Positions 7,780-13,833 of a stretch of 22,775 nucleotides of DNA are shown here, one piece after another (the stretch's first letter is position 1; each line of letters begins with the position of its first letter). The DNA is from an uncultured Eubacteriales bacterium. GTDB lineage: Bacteria > Bacillota > Clostridia > Oscillospirales > Acutalibacteraceae. A program made the translations under genes and the position numbers. Under the pieces are notes generated by a model that made no database searches, was not told the DNA's origin, and saw only the letters and a list, made by a program, of their open reading frames with translations. The DNA is taken from positions 1 through 22,775 of the forward strand of contig CAKTTT010000015.1 of the NCBI GenBank assembly GCA_934615635.1, in the 5' to 3' direction.

Positions 7780-8247
7780 TTATCCCAACGCTTTATCCAC
7801 GATTTTCTTAGCCGCCGCATAGTCGTCCGCCACGCAGAGAACCACCATATTCCCCTTTTTCACCAGCACCGCGTTGTTCAGCTTGGTCATTTCGGCGGGA
7901 ACATAATCCTCAAAGGCGGTTTTCTGATTCTTCAGCCGCTCCTGAACCGCCTTGTACAGCCGGTCGGCCGCCTCCTTATCCCCGGCCTTGAACACGGCGA
8001 TTTCCTCCGCCGTGGCGCCGGAGCTGGTATACAGCTTTCCCTGGGCCACATCGGCGCCGTCTATGGCGTACAGCGCGTCTCGGACCGTGTCCTCCGCCGC
8101 CGTCATCTCGTCCTTGAAGGTCAAGCCGTTTTTCAGCTCATCCGCCAGGGCGGCCGCGTCCACCTGTTTTTCCCCACCGCTGCAGCCTGCCAGAGCCAGC
8201 AGAAGAAGAGCCAGCAGCAGCACCGCGCATGATTGGAATCTTTTCAT
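7780..8247 (-). CDS. DUF4358 lipoprotein
   Basis: A small secreted lipoprotein of unknown function. From the chosen start (ATG at 8247) it has a basic MKRFQSC start, a leucine-rich core and the lipobox LALAG-C with lipidated C22, followed by about 130 polar residues (KNGLTFKDEMTAAEDTVRDA, then KAGDKEAADRLYKAVQERL and FEDYVPAEMTKLNNAVLVKKG). These features fit the DUF4358 family, which I recall as commonly lying beside MBOAT/DHHW/SGNH genes in Clostridia. Starts at 8274 and 8259 are possible in the same frame, but the first has a poor Shine-Dalgarno and the second sits directly on the AAAGGG element. Forty bases separate it from the SGNH gene upstream and 28 from the sigma gene downstream. It may act as an extracytoplasmic accessory to the acylation machinery; that is inference from context. 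Confidence 0.8.
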   Translation of the reverse strand: MKRFQSCAVLLLALLLLALAGCSGGEKQVDAAALADELKNGLTFKDEMTAAEDTVRDALYAIDGADVAQGKLYTSSGATAEEIAVFKAGDKEAADRLYKAVQERLKNQKTAFEDYVPAEMTKLNNAVLVKKGNMVVLCVADDYAAAKKIVDKALG

Positions 8248-8287
8248 GATGGAATTCATCCCTTTCTGTTTCATACTCTATTTTGCA

Positions 8288-9142
8288 TTACACCGTATGG
8301 CTTTTCAGATAATCCCGCCATTTGACGCAGTAGGCCGGCTTGAGATGGATTCCGTCCGTCGTCGCCTCGGCGGGCAGCACGCCGTTTTCGTCCTGCACCG
8401 CTTCGGAAACGTTGAGATACTGCACGCCCTTTTCCCGGCACATCTCCACGATCAGGGAGTTGTACAGCCGGATCCTCTCGTTGTTGAACACCTTGTCGTT
8501 CTGCGACCTGGACTGGCTCACCGGCATGATGGACTGGATATAGATCACCGCATCCGGCTGCAGCCTCTTGAGCTCATCCACCAGCTCGCCGTATCGCTGG
8601 ATGAACACCTGCTCATAGACCCAGCCCAGCTCGTTGACGCCCAGCATGACATACACCTTGCGGAATTTATGCTTTTCCAACGCTTTCATGATGGTGATCT
8701 TCTGGTCGCCGTCCTTGACGGCTTCCTTGGTAAAGATGGTGTTCACCATCAGCCCCTTGTGGGTGTAGAAGGCGGCGTTGCTCAATCCGCCGTAAAGCAT
8801 CAGCCCCTCGGTGCGGGAATCTCCGATAAACACCGCATCGTCAAAATAGGCGTTATCCGCCTTTGGCGGCGCGGTCGTCCCCTCCGGCCGGACCGCGGAC
8901 GGGAGGGTGGGCGCTGTGGTCGGCCGGGTGACCTTTTCCGTCGTCGCGGCCGTGGTTTTTCCCGTGGAGAGGGTATTGCCGGCCACGGAGCTCGTCTGCG
9001 CGGCCGGCAGCTTGTCTCCGTTGAGGATGGCCGCTAGCGCCACAGCACCCCAAAGGAACAACAGCATGACCGCCCCCGCCGTCACCGCCATGTTGACTCT
9101 TCTTCTTTTTCGGCCGCGCCGGCGGCTGTCCATGCTTTTCAC
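8288..9142 (-). CDS. Membrane-anchored extracellular SGNH/GDSL hydrolase
   Basis: A 284-residue protein with a basic start (RRRGRKRRR), one membrane segment (about 19-40), a Thr/Pro/Ser-rich linker (about 46-95) and an SGNH domain. Catalytic blocks are visible: FIGDSRTEG with S109, MLGVNELG with N170 (the block-III GxN, here followed by E rather than D), and DGIHLKP with D263 and H266. The architecture puts the enzyme on the outer face of the membrane, where it could act as an esterase or acyltransferase on cell-wall glycans. It starts at GTG (9140-9142) with AAAGG twelve bases upstream; an in-frame ATG at 9133 is an alternative. It is the first gene of the six-gene unit and the one nearest the candidate ECF promoter. 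The substrate is not deducible. Confidence 0.85.
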   Translation of the reverse strand: MKSMDSRRRGRKRRRVNMAVTAGAVMLLFLWGAVALAAILNGDKLPAAQTSSVAGNTLSTGKTTAATTEKVTRPTTAPTLPSAVRPEGTTAPPKADNAYFDDAVFIGDSRTEGLMLYGGLSNAAFYTHKGLMVNTIFTKEAVKDGDQKITIMKALEKHKFRKVYVMLGVNELGWVYEQVFIQRYGELVDELKRLQPDAVIYIQSIMPVSQSRSQNDKVFNNERIRLYNSLIVEMCREKGVQYLNVSEAVQDENGVLPAEATTDGIHLKPAYCVKWRDYLKSHTV

Positions 9143-9176
9143 AGGGGGATCACGCCTTTCCTTATCCTAACCATAA

Positions 9177-9201
9177 GATGGCCCAAAACCGAAAAAAGTT
9201 G
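9177..9201 (-). promoter_or_regulatory. Candidate ECF-type promoter upstream of the SGNH-led operon
   Basis: On the minus strand CAACTTTT (9194-9201) is followed after 13 bases by CATCTTA beginning at 9180. This resembles the ECF pattern of an AAC-plus-T-run -35 and a CGTC-type -10, with one mismatch at the critical G (CATC for CGTC). It would start transcription about 25 bases before the GTG start. The rest of the 9143-9342 gap shows no better housekeeping promoter. Tentative. Confidence 0.35.
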
Positions 9202-9326
9202 TAGCTTTTCCGAATTTTTTTCCTTTTTCCCAAATTTTTCTCCCCTGCCCGGGTTTCCGCCTATCCGGGAACCGACGTGCCATCCCCTGCGGCCGCTCCG
9301 ACGGAAGGCGGTTCCCCGCCGGCCGC

Positions 9327-9360
9327 GGAGGGGGGAGGCCGCTCACTTCCTCCCCCCTCC
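9327..9360. other. Perfect 12-bp purine/pyrimidine hairpin over the stop of the ArsC-like gene
   Basis: GGAGGGGGGAGG (9327-9338) pairs perfectly with CCTCCCCCCTCC (9349-9360) around a ten-base loop that contains the TGA stop (9343-9345) of the ArsC-like gene. No T-tract follows on the minus strand, so it is not a classical intrinsic terminator. It may stabilise or attenuate the transcript; on the minus strand the 5' arm is also a G-rich run. The 9143-9326 stretch beyond it holds only the candidate ECF promoter. Confidence 0.6.
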
Positions 9361-9732
9361 CCGTGTTTTCCCGGCGGGGCTCCCGGCTTCCTCTTGCATC
9401 CAGGCCTGCCACAGCTCCGGCTGATATCCCACGGCCGCCCGCCTTCCGCAGCACACCACCGGCGTTTTCAGCAGCTCCGGGTGTTCCAGCAGCTTCTCCT
9501 CCACCTGGCTTTCCAGCGCCAGATAGGCGATAAAGCAGGAGGCGTAAGCGGCGGATTTTTCATCCAGCAGCGCCTGCAGCCCGCCAACCGCCGCCCGGAT
9601 GCGCCGATATTCTCCCGGACTGATCCCCTTTTTGGTGACGTCAACCAGCTGATAGGGGATCCGCCGTTCCTTGAAGTATCGTTCCGCCTTTCTGGTGTCA
9701 AAGCATTTGGGTTTGCCGAATATCTGTATCAT
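9343..9732 (-). CDS. ArsC/Spx-family thioredoxin-fold protein with a single active-site cysteine
   Basis: A 129-residue cytoplasmic protein starting MIQIFGKPKCFDTRKAERYF. The arsenate-reductase/Spx/YffB fold is indicated by the N-terminal KCFDTRKA active-site loop (C10), the strand-helix ERRIPYQLVDVTKKGIS, the helical middle and the C-terminal TPVVCCGRRAAVGY, which matches the usual P-x-V-x-x-x-x-x-x-x-G region. It lacks the second cysteine of a CxxC redox pair (C-F-D-T instead), so classical arsenate reductase or Spx disulfide switching is not assured. The ATG at 9732 is chosen because AAAGGA lies eight bases upstream; a longer frame reaching 9903 would overlap the PIG-L gene and has no good signal. 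A weak terminator separates it from the PIG-L gene. Substrate unknown. Confidence 0.82.
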   Translation of the reverse strand: MIQIFGKPKCFDTRKAERYFKERRIPYQLVDVTKKGISPGEYRRIRAAVGGLQALLDEKSAAYASCFIAYLALESQVEEKLLEHPELLKTPVVCCGRRAAVGYQPELWQAWMQEEAGSPAGKTRGGGRK

Positions 9733-9759
9733 TGTCTCTGTCCTTTCTCCACACAGAAA

Positions 9760-9791
9760 GAGAAACGCCTGCATCAAACCCGGCGTTTCTC
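9760..9791 (-). terminator. Hairpin between the PIG-L gene and the ArsC-like gene
   Basis: GAGAAACGCC (9760-9769) pairs with GGCGTTTCTC (9782-9791) around a 12-base loop, just after the PIG-L stop at 9801. On the minus strand only a short T-run (TTTCTG) follows, so termination may be partial and read-through into the ArsC-like gene is possible. Confidence 0.5.
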
Positions 9792-9800
9792 TCTTTTCAT

Positions 9801-11345
9801 CTAATGTTTCGCCCCAGATGTATGCGCCCGCCGCCAGAGAAGGAGTCCCGCCGCCGTACCGCCCGCTATCACCAGAAGAGCGCCGGGCAGCAGGAACAGC
9901 CACAAACGCGGGCCCTGCTCCGGATTGGGATTGATCGCCGGCCTAATCGAAGCCGAGGGTTGGGCGGCCGCCGTTGGCAGAGAGCCGGCGGCCGTCGCCG
10001 CAGACTCCTCCGTCGTCCGGGAAGGCCGTGCGGTTGTGGACGGCCGGGTCGTCTGAGGCGGCCGGGTTGTCGGAGGCTGTGTGGTCGGCGGAGAGGTGGG
10101 AGGGGAGGTGGGCGGCGGCTGGGTCGCCGGAGGCTTTCCCTCCACCGACAGGGCGGGCCAAGGGATGCAAGCATCGAGATTCTCAAAGAAATCGTTTCCC
10201 ACCTTGTCCGGGCCCACCGTGGTATAATAGAGTCCGAACTTGCGGCAATCGTTATCGCCGTAATCCCTTACCACCCAGTGTCCCTTTTTCGCCTGGGAAA
10301 CATGGCAGGCAAAGCCCGCTTTGGCCATTTCCAGCCCGGTTTTGCCGCTGAAGCGGGAAAGCGGCTGGTTCCAGTCCATCAGCAGCCGATTCTTTTCGTA
10401 CAGGTGCAAATAGCATTTTTTGACCTGCCAGAGACCGTGTTTCTCCGCCAGCTCCGGAAAAAAGGCGGGATCATCGCTGATCTCCAGCGCCTTGCGCAGG
10501 GTATAGGTATTGAGCTGATGAACGCCGTGTCCGTACTCGCCGTTGATATCCTGCCCCAGCACCACGTCCGGCTTGAACCGCCGCAGCAGGCTCACCTGAT
10601 ATTCCAGCACCGCGTTTTCGTCATATTTTTCCAGGGCCTGCTGAAAGGTTTTGCAGTATCGGTCCGGGAAGGAGGAAATCATGGGATAGGCGACGACGCC
10701 CACCGTCCACAGCCCATCCAGCAGCTCGTGCGTCCGCTGGGGTCCGTGATTGGTGACATAAGCCACCTGAACCTTCTTCTGGAACTGTCCCGCGTAAACC
10801 GGCATCGCCCCGCCAAACCACAGCAGTTCGTCGTCCGCATGGGTGGAAACCAGCAGCATATCCGCCTTGTCCCACATAGGCTTCCACCGCTGCACCCAGT
10901 CCGGCACTGGATCGCCGTCCGCCAGCACAAACAAATCCGCGATAGCGCCGCCGGAGGTCAAGCACAGCTCCAAAGAGGTTTCCCCCACCGAGGTGATGGG
11001 AACATACTGATGCAAAAAGACGCTGCCCGCGCCGTTATAGAGGCTTTCGGGCTCTTCCCCCTTTAGAGAGCGCACCTCCCAGTTCGCCGGAATCTTCTCC
11101 CAGCGGATGTACAGGCCGCCGATGGCTCGGGGGCTGTCTATCCGGACGGTGCTTTTCTTTCCTCCCCGCCAGATGCTCAGAAAATTATCGTCCGACAAAT
11201 GCCGCTTATTCTCCGCATCCACGGATACCGACAGGGTGCAATCCTTGGTGATGTGCCCGGTCCTGGAAGCCGCGCGGACGGACGGAAGCGGCTGGAACAG
11301 CAGCAAGAGGATCAATACCGCCGCAAACAGGTTTTTCCTCCCCAT
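9801..11345 (-). CDS. Extracellular, membrane-anchored PIG-L family deacetylase
   Basis: A 514-residue protein with a signal peptide (LFAAVLILLLLFQPLPSVRA, ending near residue 25) and a beta-rich N-terminal domain (about 30-140). The latter could be a jelly-roll or discoidin-like module, a tentative reading. The PIG-L catalytic domain carries STHADDELLWFGG (H169, D171, D172, E173) and GHGVHQLN near residue 275, supplying the zinc ligands expected for N-acetylglucosamine-type deacetylases. A long Pro/Thr linker (about 405-460) then leads to a C-terminal membrane segment and a short basic tail. The enzyme would be held on the outer face of the membrane. ATG at 11345 is preferred: AAGGA is nine bases upstream, and the alternative ATG at 11390 overlaps the -10 box at 11381-11386. 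Most characterised PIG-L enzymes are cytosolic, so a secreted form suggests action on a surface glycan. Confidence 0.85.
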   Translation of the reverse strand: MGRKNLFAAVLILLLLFQPLPSVRAASRTGHITKDCTLSVSVDAENKRHLSDDNFLSIWRGGKKSTVRIDSPRAIGGLYIRWEKIPANWEVRSLKGEEPESLYNGAGSVFLHQYVPITSVGETSLELCLTSGGAIADLFVLADGDPVPDWVQRWKPMWDKADMLLVSTHADDELLWFGGAMPVYAGQFQKKVQVAYVTNHGPQRTHELLDGLWTVGVVAYPMISSFPDRYCKTFQQALEKYDENAVLEYQVSLLRRFKPDVVLGQDINGEYGHGVHQLNTYTLRKALEISDDPAFFPELAEKHGLWQVKKCYLHLYEKNRLLMDWNQPLSRFSGKTGLEMAKAGFACHVSQAKKGHWVVRDYGDNDCRKFGLYYTTVGPDKVGNDFFENLDACIPWPALSVEGKPPATQPPPTSPPTSPPTTQPPTTRPPQTTRPSTTARPSRTTEESAATAAGSLPTAAAQPSASIRPAINPNPEQGPRLWLFLLPGALLVIAGGTAAGLLLWRRAHTSGAKH

Positions 11346-11380
11346 TTTTCCACGTCCTTCCCCCAAAACTCCTTTCCACC

Positions 11381-11409
11381 AGTATATCACGCTCTTCCGG
11401 CAGCCGCAA
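11381..11409 (-). promoter_or_regulatory. Sigma-A promoter for the PIG-L gene
   Basis: On the minus strand TTGCGG (11404-11409) and TATACT (11381-11386) are separated by 17 bases. Transcription would start near 11374, giving a leader of about 29 bases before the ATG at 11345 and excluding the upstream ATG. Confidence 0.7.
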
Positions 11410-11462
11410 CATCACGGCGGATTTTTGTCGAAAAAATTTGTCCAATATGGGCGAATCGGCGC

Positions 11463-12821
11463 TCACAGCGCCTCATACGCATCCCGCACCGTCTTGACCC
11501 CCACCACCTGGATGTCCTGCCGGGGAGAGAGGGTTTTTACATTATGATAGGGCGCCAGTACCCGGGTGAAGCCCAGCCGCGCCGCCTCGCTTATGCGCTG
11601 CTCCGCATTGGAAACCGATCGGATTTCCCCCGCCAGCCCCACCTCGCCGAAAGCGACGATTCCCTCCGCCACCGGGGTGTCCTTCAGGCTGGATACCAGG
11701 GCCAGCGCCACCGGCAGATCCGCCGCGGGCTCGTCCAGCCGCAGGCCGCCCACCACGTTGACATAGGCGTCCAGATTGGAAAAGAAATACCCCGCCCGTT
11801 TCTCCAGCACCGCCAGCAGCAGGGACAGGCGGTTATAATCGAAGCCGGTGGACATCCGCCGGGGATTGCCGAAGCCGGTGGGGGAAACCAGTCCCTGCAC
11901 CTCCGCCAAAATGGGGCGGGAGCCCTCGATGGCGCAGGCCACGCAGGTGCCGCTGACGTTGACCGGACGGCCGGAAAGCAGCATGAGGGAGGGGTTCTCC
12001 ACCTCGCAGAGCCCCTGATCCCGCATCTCGAACATCCCGATTTCATTGGTGGAGCCATACCGATTCTTCACGCAGCGGAGAATGCGGTAGCTGGTGTGCC
12101 GGTCCCCCTCAAAATACAGCACGCAGTCCACGATATGCTCCATGACCTTGGGACCCGCGATGGCGCCGTCCTTATTGACATGCCCCACCACGAACACCGG
12201 CGTATCCGATTGCTTGGCCGCCCGCATGATCGCCGCAGCGCACTCCCTGACCTGGGTCACGCTTCCCGGCGAGGAGGCGACCGCCGCCAGATTCATGGTC
12301 TGGATGGAGTCGACAATCACCAGATCCGGCGCCTCCTGCCGCATACTGCCGATGACCGTGTCCACATCGGTTTCACACAGGACGTACAGATTGTCGTTCT
12401 CCACCCCCAGCCTGTCCGCCCGCATTTTGATCTGCCGCTCGGATTCCTCTCCCGAGACATAGAGGATCTTGAGGGTTTGTCCCAGATAGGCACAGATCTG
12501 CAGCAGCAGGGTGGATTTGCCGATGCCCGGGTCGCCGCCGATGAGCATAAGCCCGCCCCGGACAATGCCGCCGCCCAGCACCCGGTCCAGCTCCTGAAGG
12601 CCGGTGCGGTACCGCTGCTCCCCCTGGGGATTGATGTCCCCGATCCGCCGCACCGCGCCGCGCGCCGCGGGGCCGGCGGAGCCGCCCGCAGTCTTCGCCG
12701 GCACGCGGACCTCCTCGGCCATGGTGTTCCACTCCCCGCAGGAAGGGCATTTTCCATACCATTTGGGCGACTCGCAGCCGCACGCCGAACAGACAAAAAC
12801 CGTTTTCGCCTTTGCCGCCAT
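11463..12821 (-). CDS. radA: DNA repair protein RadA (Sms)
   Basis: A 452-residue cytoplasmic DNA-repair ATPase that helps process recombination intermediates. Domains in order: the N-terminal zinc finger CSACGCESPKWYGKCPSC with C11, C14, C25 and C28; the RecA-like core with Walker A GGDPGIGKST at 95-104 and Walker B LVIVDSIQT; the RadA-specific KNRYGS motif at 252-257; and the Lon-protease-like C-terminal domain (about 290-450, with DAYVNVVGGLRLDEPAADL). The ATG at 12821 is chosen because AAAGGA lies nine bases upstream; a longer frame to 12872 has no signal. It follows the amidase gene by 75 bases on the same strand and may be read through from the sigma-E-like promoter, besides any promoter of its own. 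Confidence 0.96.
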   Translation of the reverse strand: MAAKAKTVFVCSACGCESPKWYGKCPSCGEWNTMAEEVRVPAKTAGGSAGPAARGAVRRIGDINPQGEQRYRTGLQELDRVLGGGIVRGGLMLIGGDPGIGKSTLLLQICAYLGQTLKILYVSGEESERQIKMRADRLGVENDNLYVLCETDVDTVIGSMRQEAPDLVIVDSIQTMNLAAVASSPGSVTQVRECAAAIMRAAKQSDTPVFVVGHVNKDGAIAGPKVMEHIVDCVLYFEGDRHTSYRILRCVKNRYGSTNEIGMFEMRDQGLCEVENPSLMLLSGRPVNVSGTCVACAIEGSRPILAEVQGLVSPTGFGNPRRMSTGFDYNRLSLLLAVLEKRAGYFFSNLDAYVNVVGGLRLDEPAADLPVALALVSSLKDTPVAEGIVAFGEVGLAGEIRSVSNAEQRISEAARLGFTRVLAPYHNVKTLSPRQDIQVVGVKTVRDAYEAL

Positions 12822-12896
12822 TTTTAACCATCCTTTCCCGGGAGAAAAGGCTGGAATTCCCCTCTCCCACATCCTTCGTATCGGTTGTATCGGCGC

Positions 12897-13667
12897 CTAC
12901 GCCCGCGGCCCGTACTGCATCACGCCGCCGGCAATGGCAAAGGCCATCTGCGCCTGGTAGGCCGGATCTTTCAGCTTCTGCAGCTCCTCCGGATTGGAAA
13001 GGAAGCCGCATTCCACCAGCACGGCGGGCACCGTCGTTTTGCTTAAGAGATAAATGTTGGCGTCCGCCTTTTTCAGCTCCCGGGTATTTTCCGGCTGGAG
13101 CAGCCCCAGCACGCTTTCCCGCAGCTCAGTGGCCAGCAGCTTGCTCTCCGGATTGTTGACGGAGTAAAACACCTGGGTGCCGCTGTATTTCGGGATCTCG
13201 AATTTATTCTGATGGATGCCCACCACCAGGGAGGCCTCCTCATACATGGCCAAACGATTTTTCATATCCCCCACCTTCTGCTCCCGCAGGGTCTTGCAGT
13301 CGGGGCTGTGGATGGAAATATCCTCCGTCCGGGTCATACGCACCTCATAACCCATGATTCGGAGCATATCCCGCAGCAAAAGGCCGATGGAGAGGTTGAG
13401 GTCCTTCTCCTGGGTTCCATCCGCCGCCACGGCACCGCCGTCCGCGCCGCCATGCCCGGGGTCGATCAACAGACAGGGGCCCGCCGACGGCGTCACCGAG
13501 GTGCTTCCCACCAGACCGATCTGCATAACCGACACGAACACCAGCAGCAGGGCGCAGGCGCAGACCGGCAGCGCCGACCATTCCCACACCTTCCCCCAGT
13601 TTATCCCCTTTATCGGATTCATCAGGCTTTGCCAATTGCAATGTATCCCGCCGCGTCCCTTCTTCAT
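12897..13667 (-). CDS. cwlD: N-acetylmuramoyl-L-alanine amidase, CwlD-like (Amidase_3)
   Basis: A zinc amidase that cleaves the bond between muramic acid and the stem peptide. With the start at 13667 it has 256 residues: one N-terminal membrane segment (about 33-52) and an Amidase_3 domain. Zinc ligands and the catalytic acid are visible: H71 in IDPGHGGADGG, E87 in GTQEKDLNLS, H152 in VGIHQNKF and E219 in LVECGFLSN. Single-domain membrane-anchored amidases of this size match CwlD, which in Bacillus makes muramic-delta-lactam in spore cortex together with PdaA. A sigma-E-like promoter at 13685-13713 directly upstream supports this. Starts at GTG 13676 and ATG 13622 are also in frame; 13667 has GGGGTGG five bases upstream. 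The symbol is a best guess; a vegetative amidase of the same family is possible. Confidence 0.85.
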   Translation of the reverse strand: MKKGRGGIHCNWQSLMNPIKGINWGKVWEWSALPVCACALLLVFVSVMQIGLVGSTSVTPSAGPCLLIDPGHGGADGGAVAADGTQEKDLNLSIGLLLRDMLRIMGYEVRMTRTEDISIHSPDCKTLREQKVGDMKNRLAMYEEASLVVGIHQNKFEIPKYSGTQVFYSVNNPESKLLATELRESVLGLLQPENTRELKKADANIYLLSKTTVPAVLVECGFLSNPEELQKLKDPAYQAQMAFAIAGGVMQYGPRA

Positions 13668-13684
13668 CCAAACCACCCCGTGCC

Positions 13685-13713
13685 AATGTATGAGCGGGAG
13701 GGCGGAAATATGC
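13685..13713 (-). promoter_or_regulatory. Sporulation sigma-E-type promoter for the CwlD-like amidase
   Basis: On the minus strand GCATATT (13707-13713) and CATACATT (13685-13692) are separated by 14 bases. This fits the Bacillus sigma-E consensus (G-x-ATATT, 13-15 bases, CATACAxT) at nearly every position. The predicted start near 13678 lies just before the amidase gene, implying expression in the mother cell during sporulation. Confidence 0.65.
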
Positions 13714-13833
13714 CCCCGGGGAGGAATAAGCGGCGCGCAGCGCGGAAAACTGCTATCGGCGGGTATTCCTTCCGGCGGCGCGGCATATGCTGAAAATACC
13801 GGGTTTATATAGAGGAAAGGGTGGAGCGGCTAT

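Noticed and set aside
9732..9903. N-terminal extension of the ArsC-like protein
   Set aside because: It overlaps the PIG-L coding end, lacks a ribosome binding site, and the ATG at 9732 has a well-placed AAAGGA and the family-typical start.
9732..11066. Long plus-strand frame opposite the PIG-L gene
   Set aside because: Arg/Gly/Pro-rich low-complexity translation that mirrors the Pro/Thr linker; no start signal or domain.
11457..11471. GGCGCT-GTG-AGCGCC hairpin at the radA stop as a terminator
   Set aside because: The six-base stem is short and the T-run lies too far downstream to form an intrinsic terminator.
11199..12827. 542-codon plus-strand frame opposite radA
   Set aside because: Antisense shadow of RadA, which has all catalytic motifs on the minus strand.
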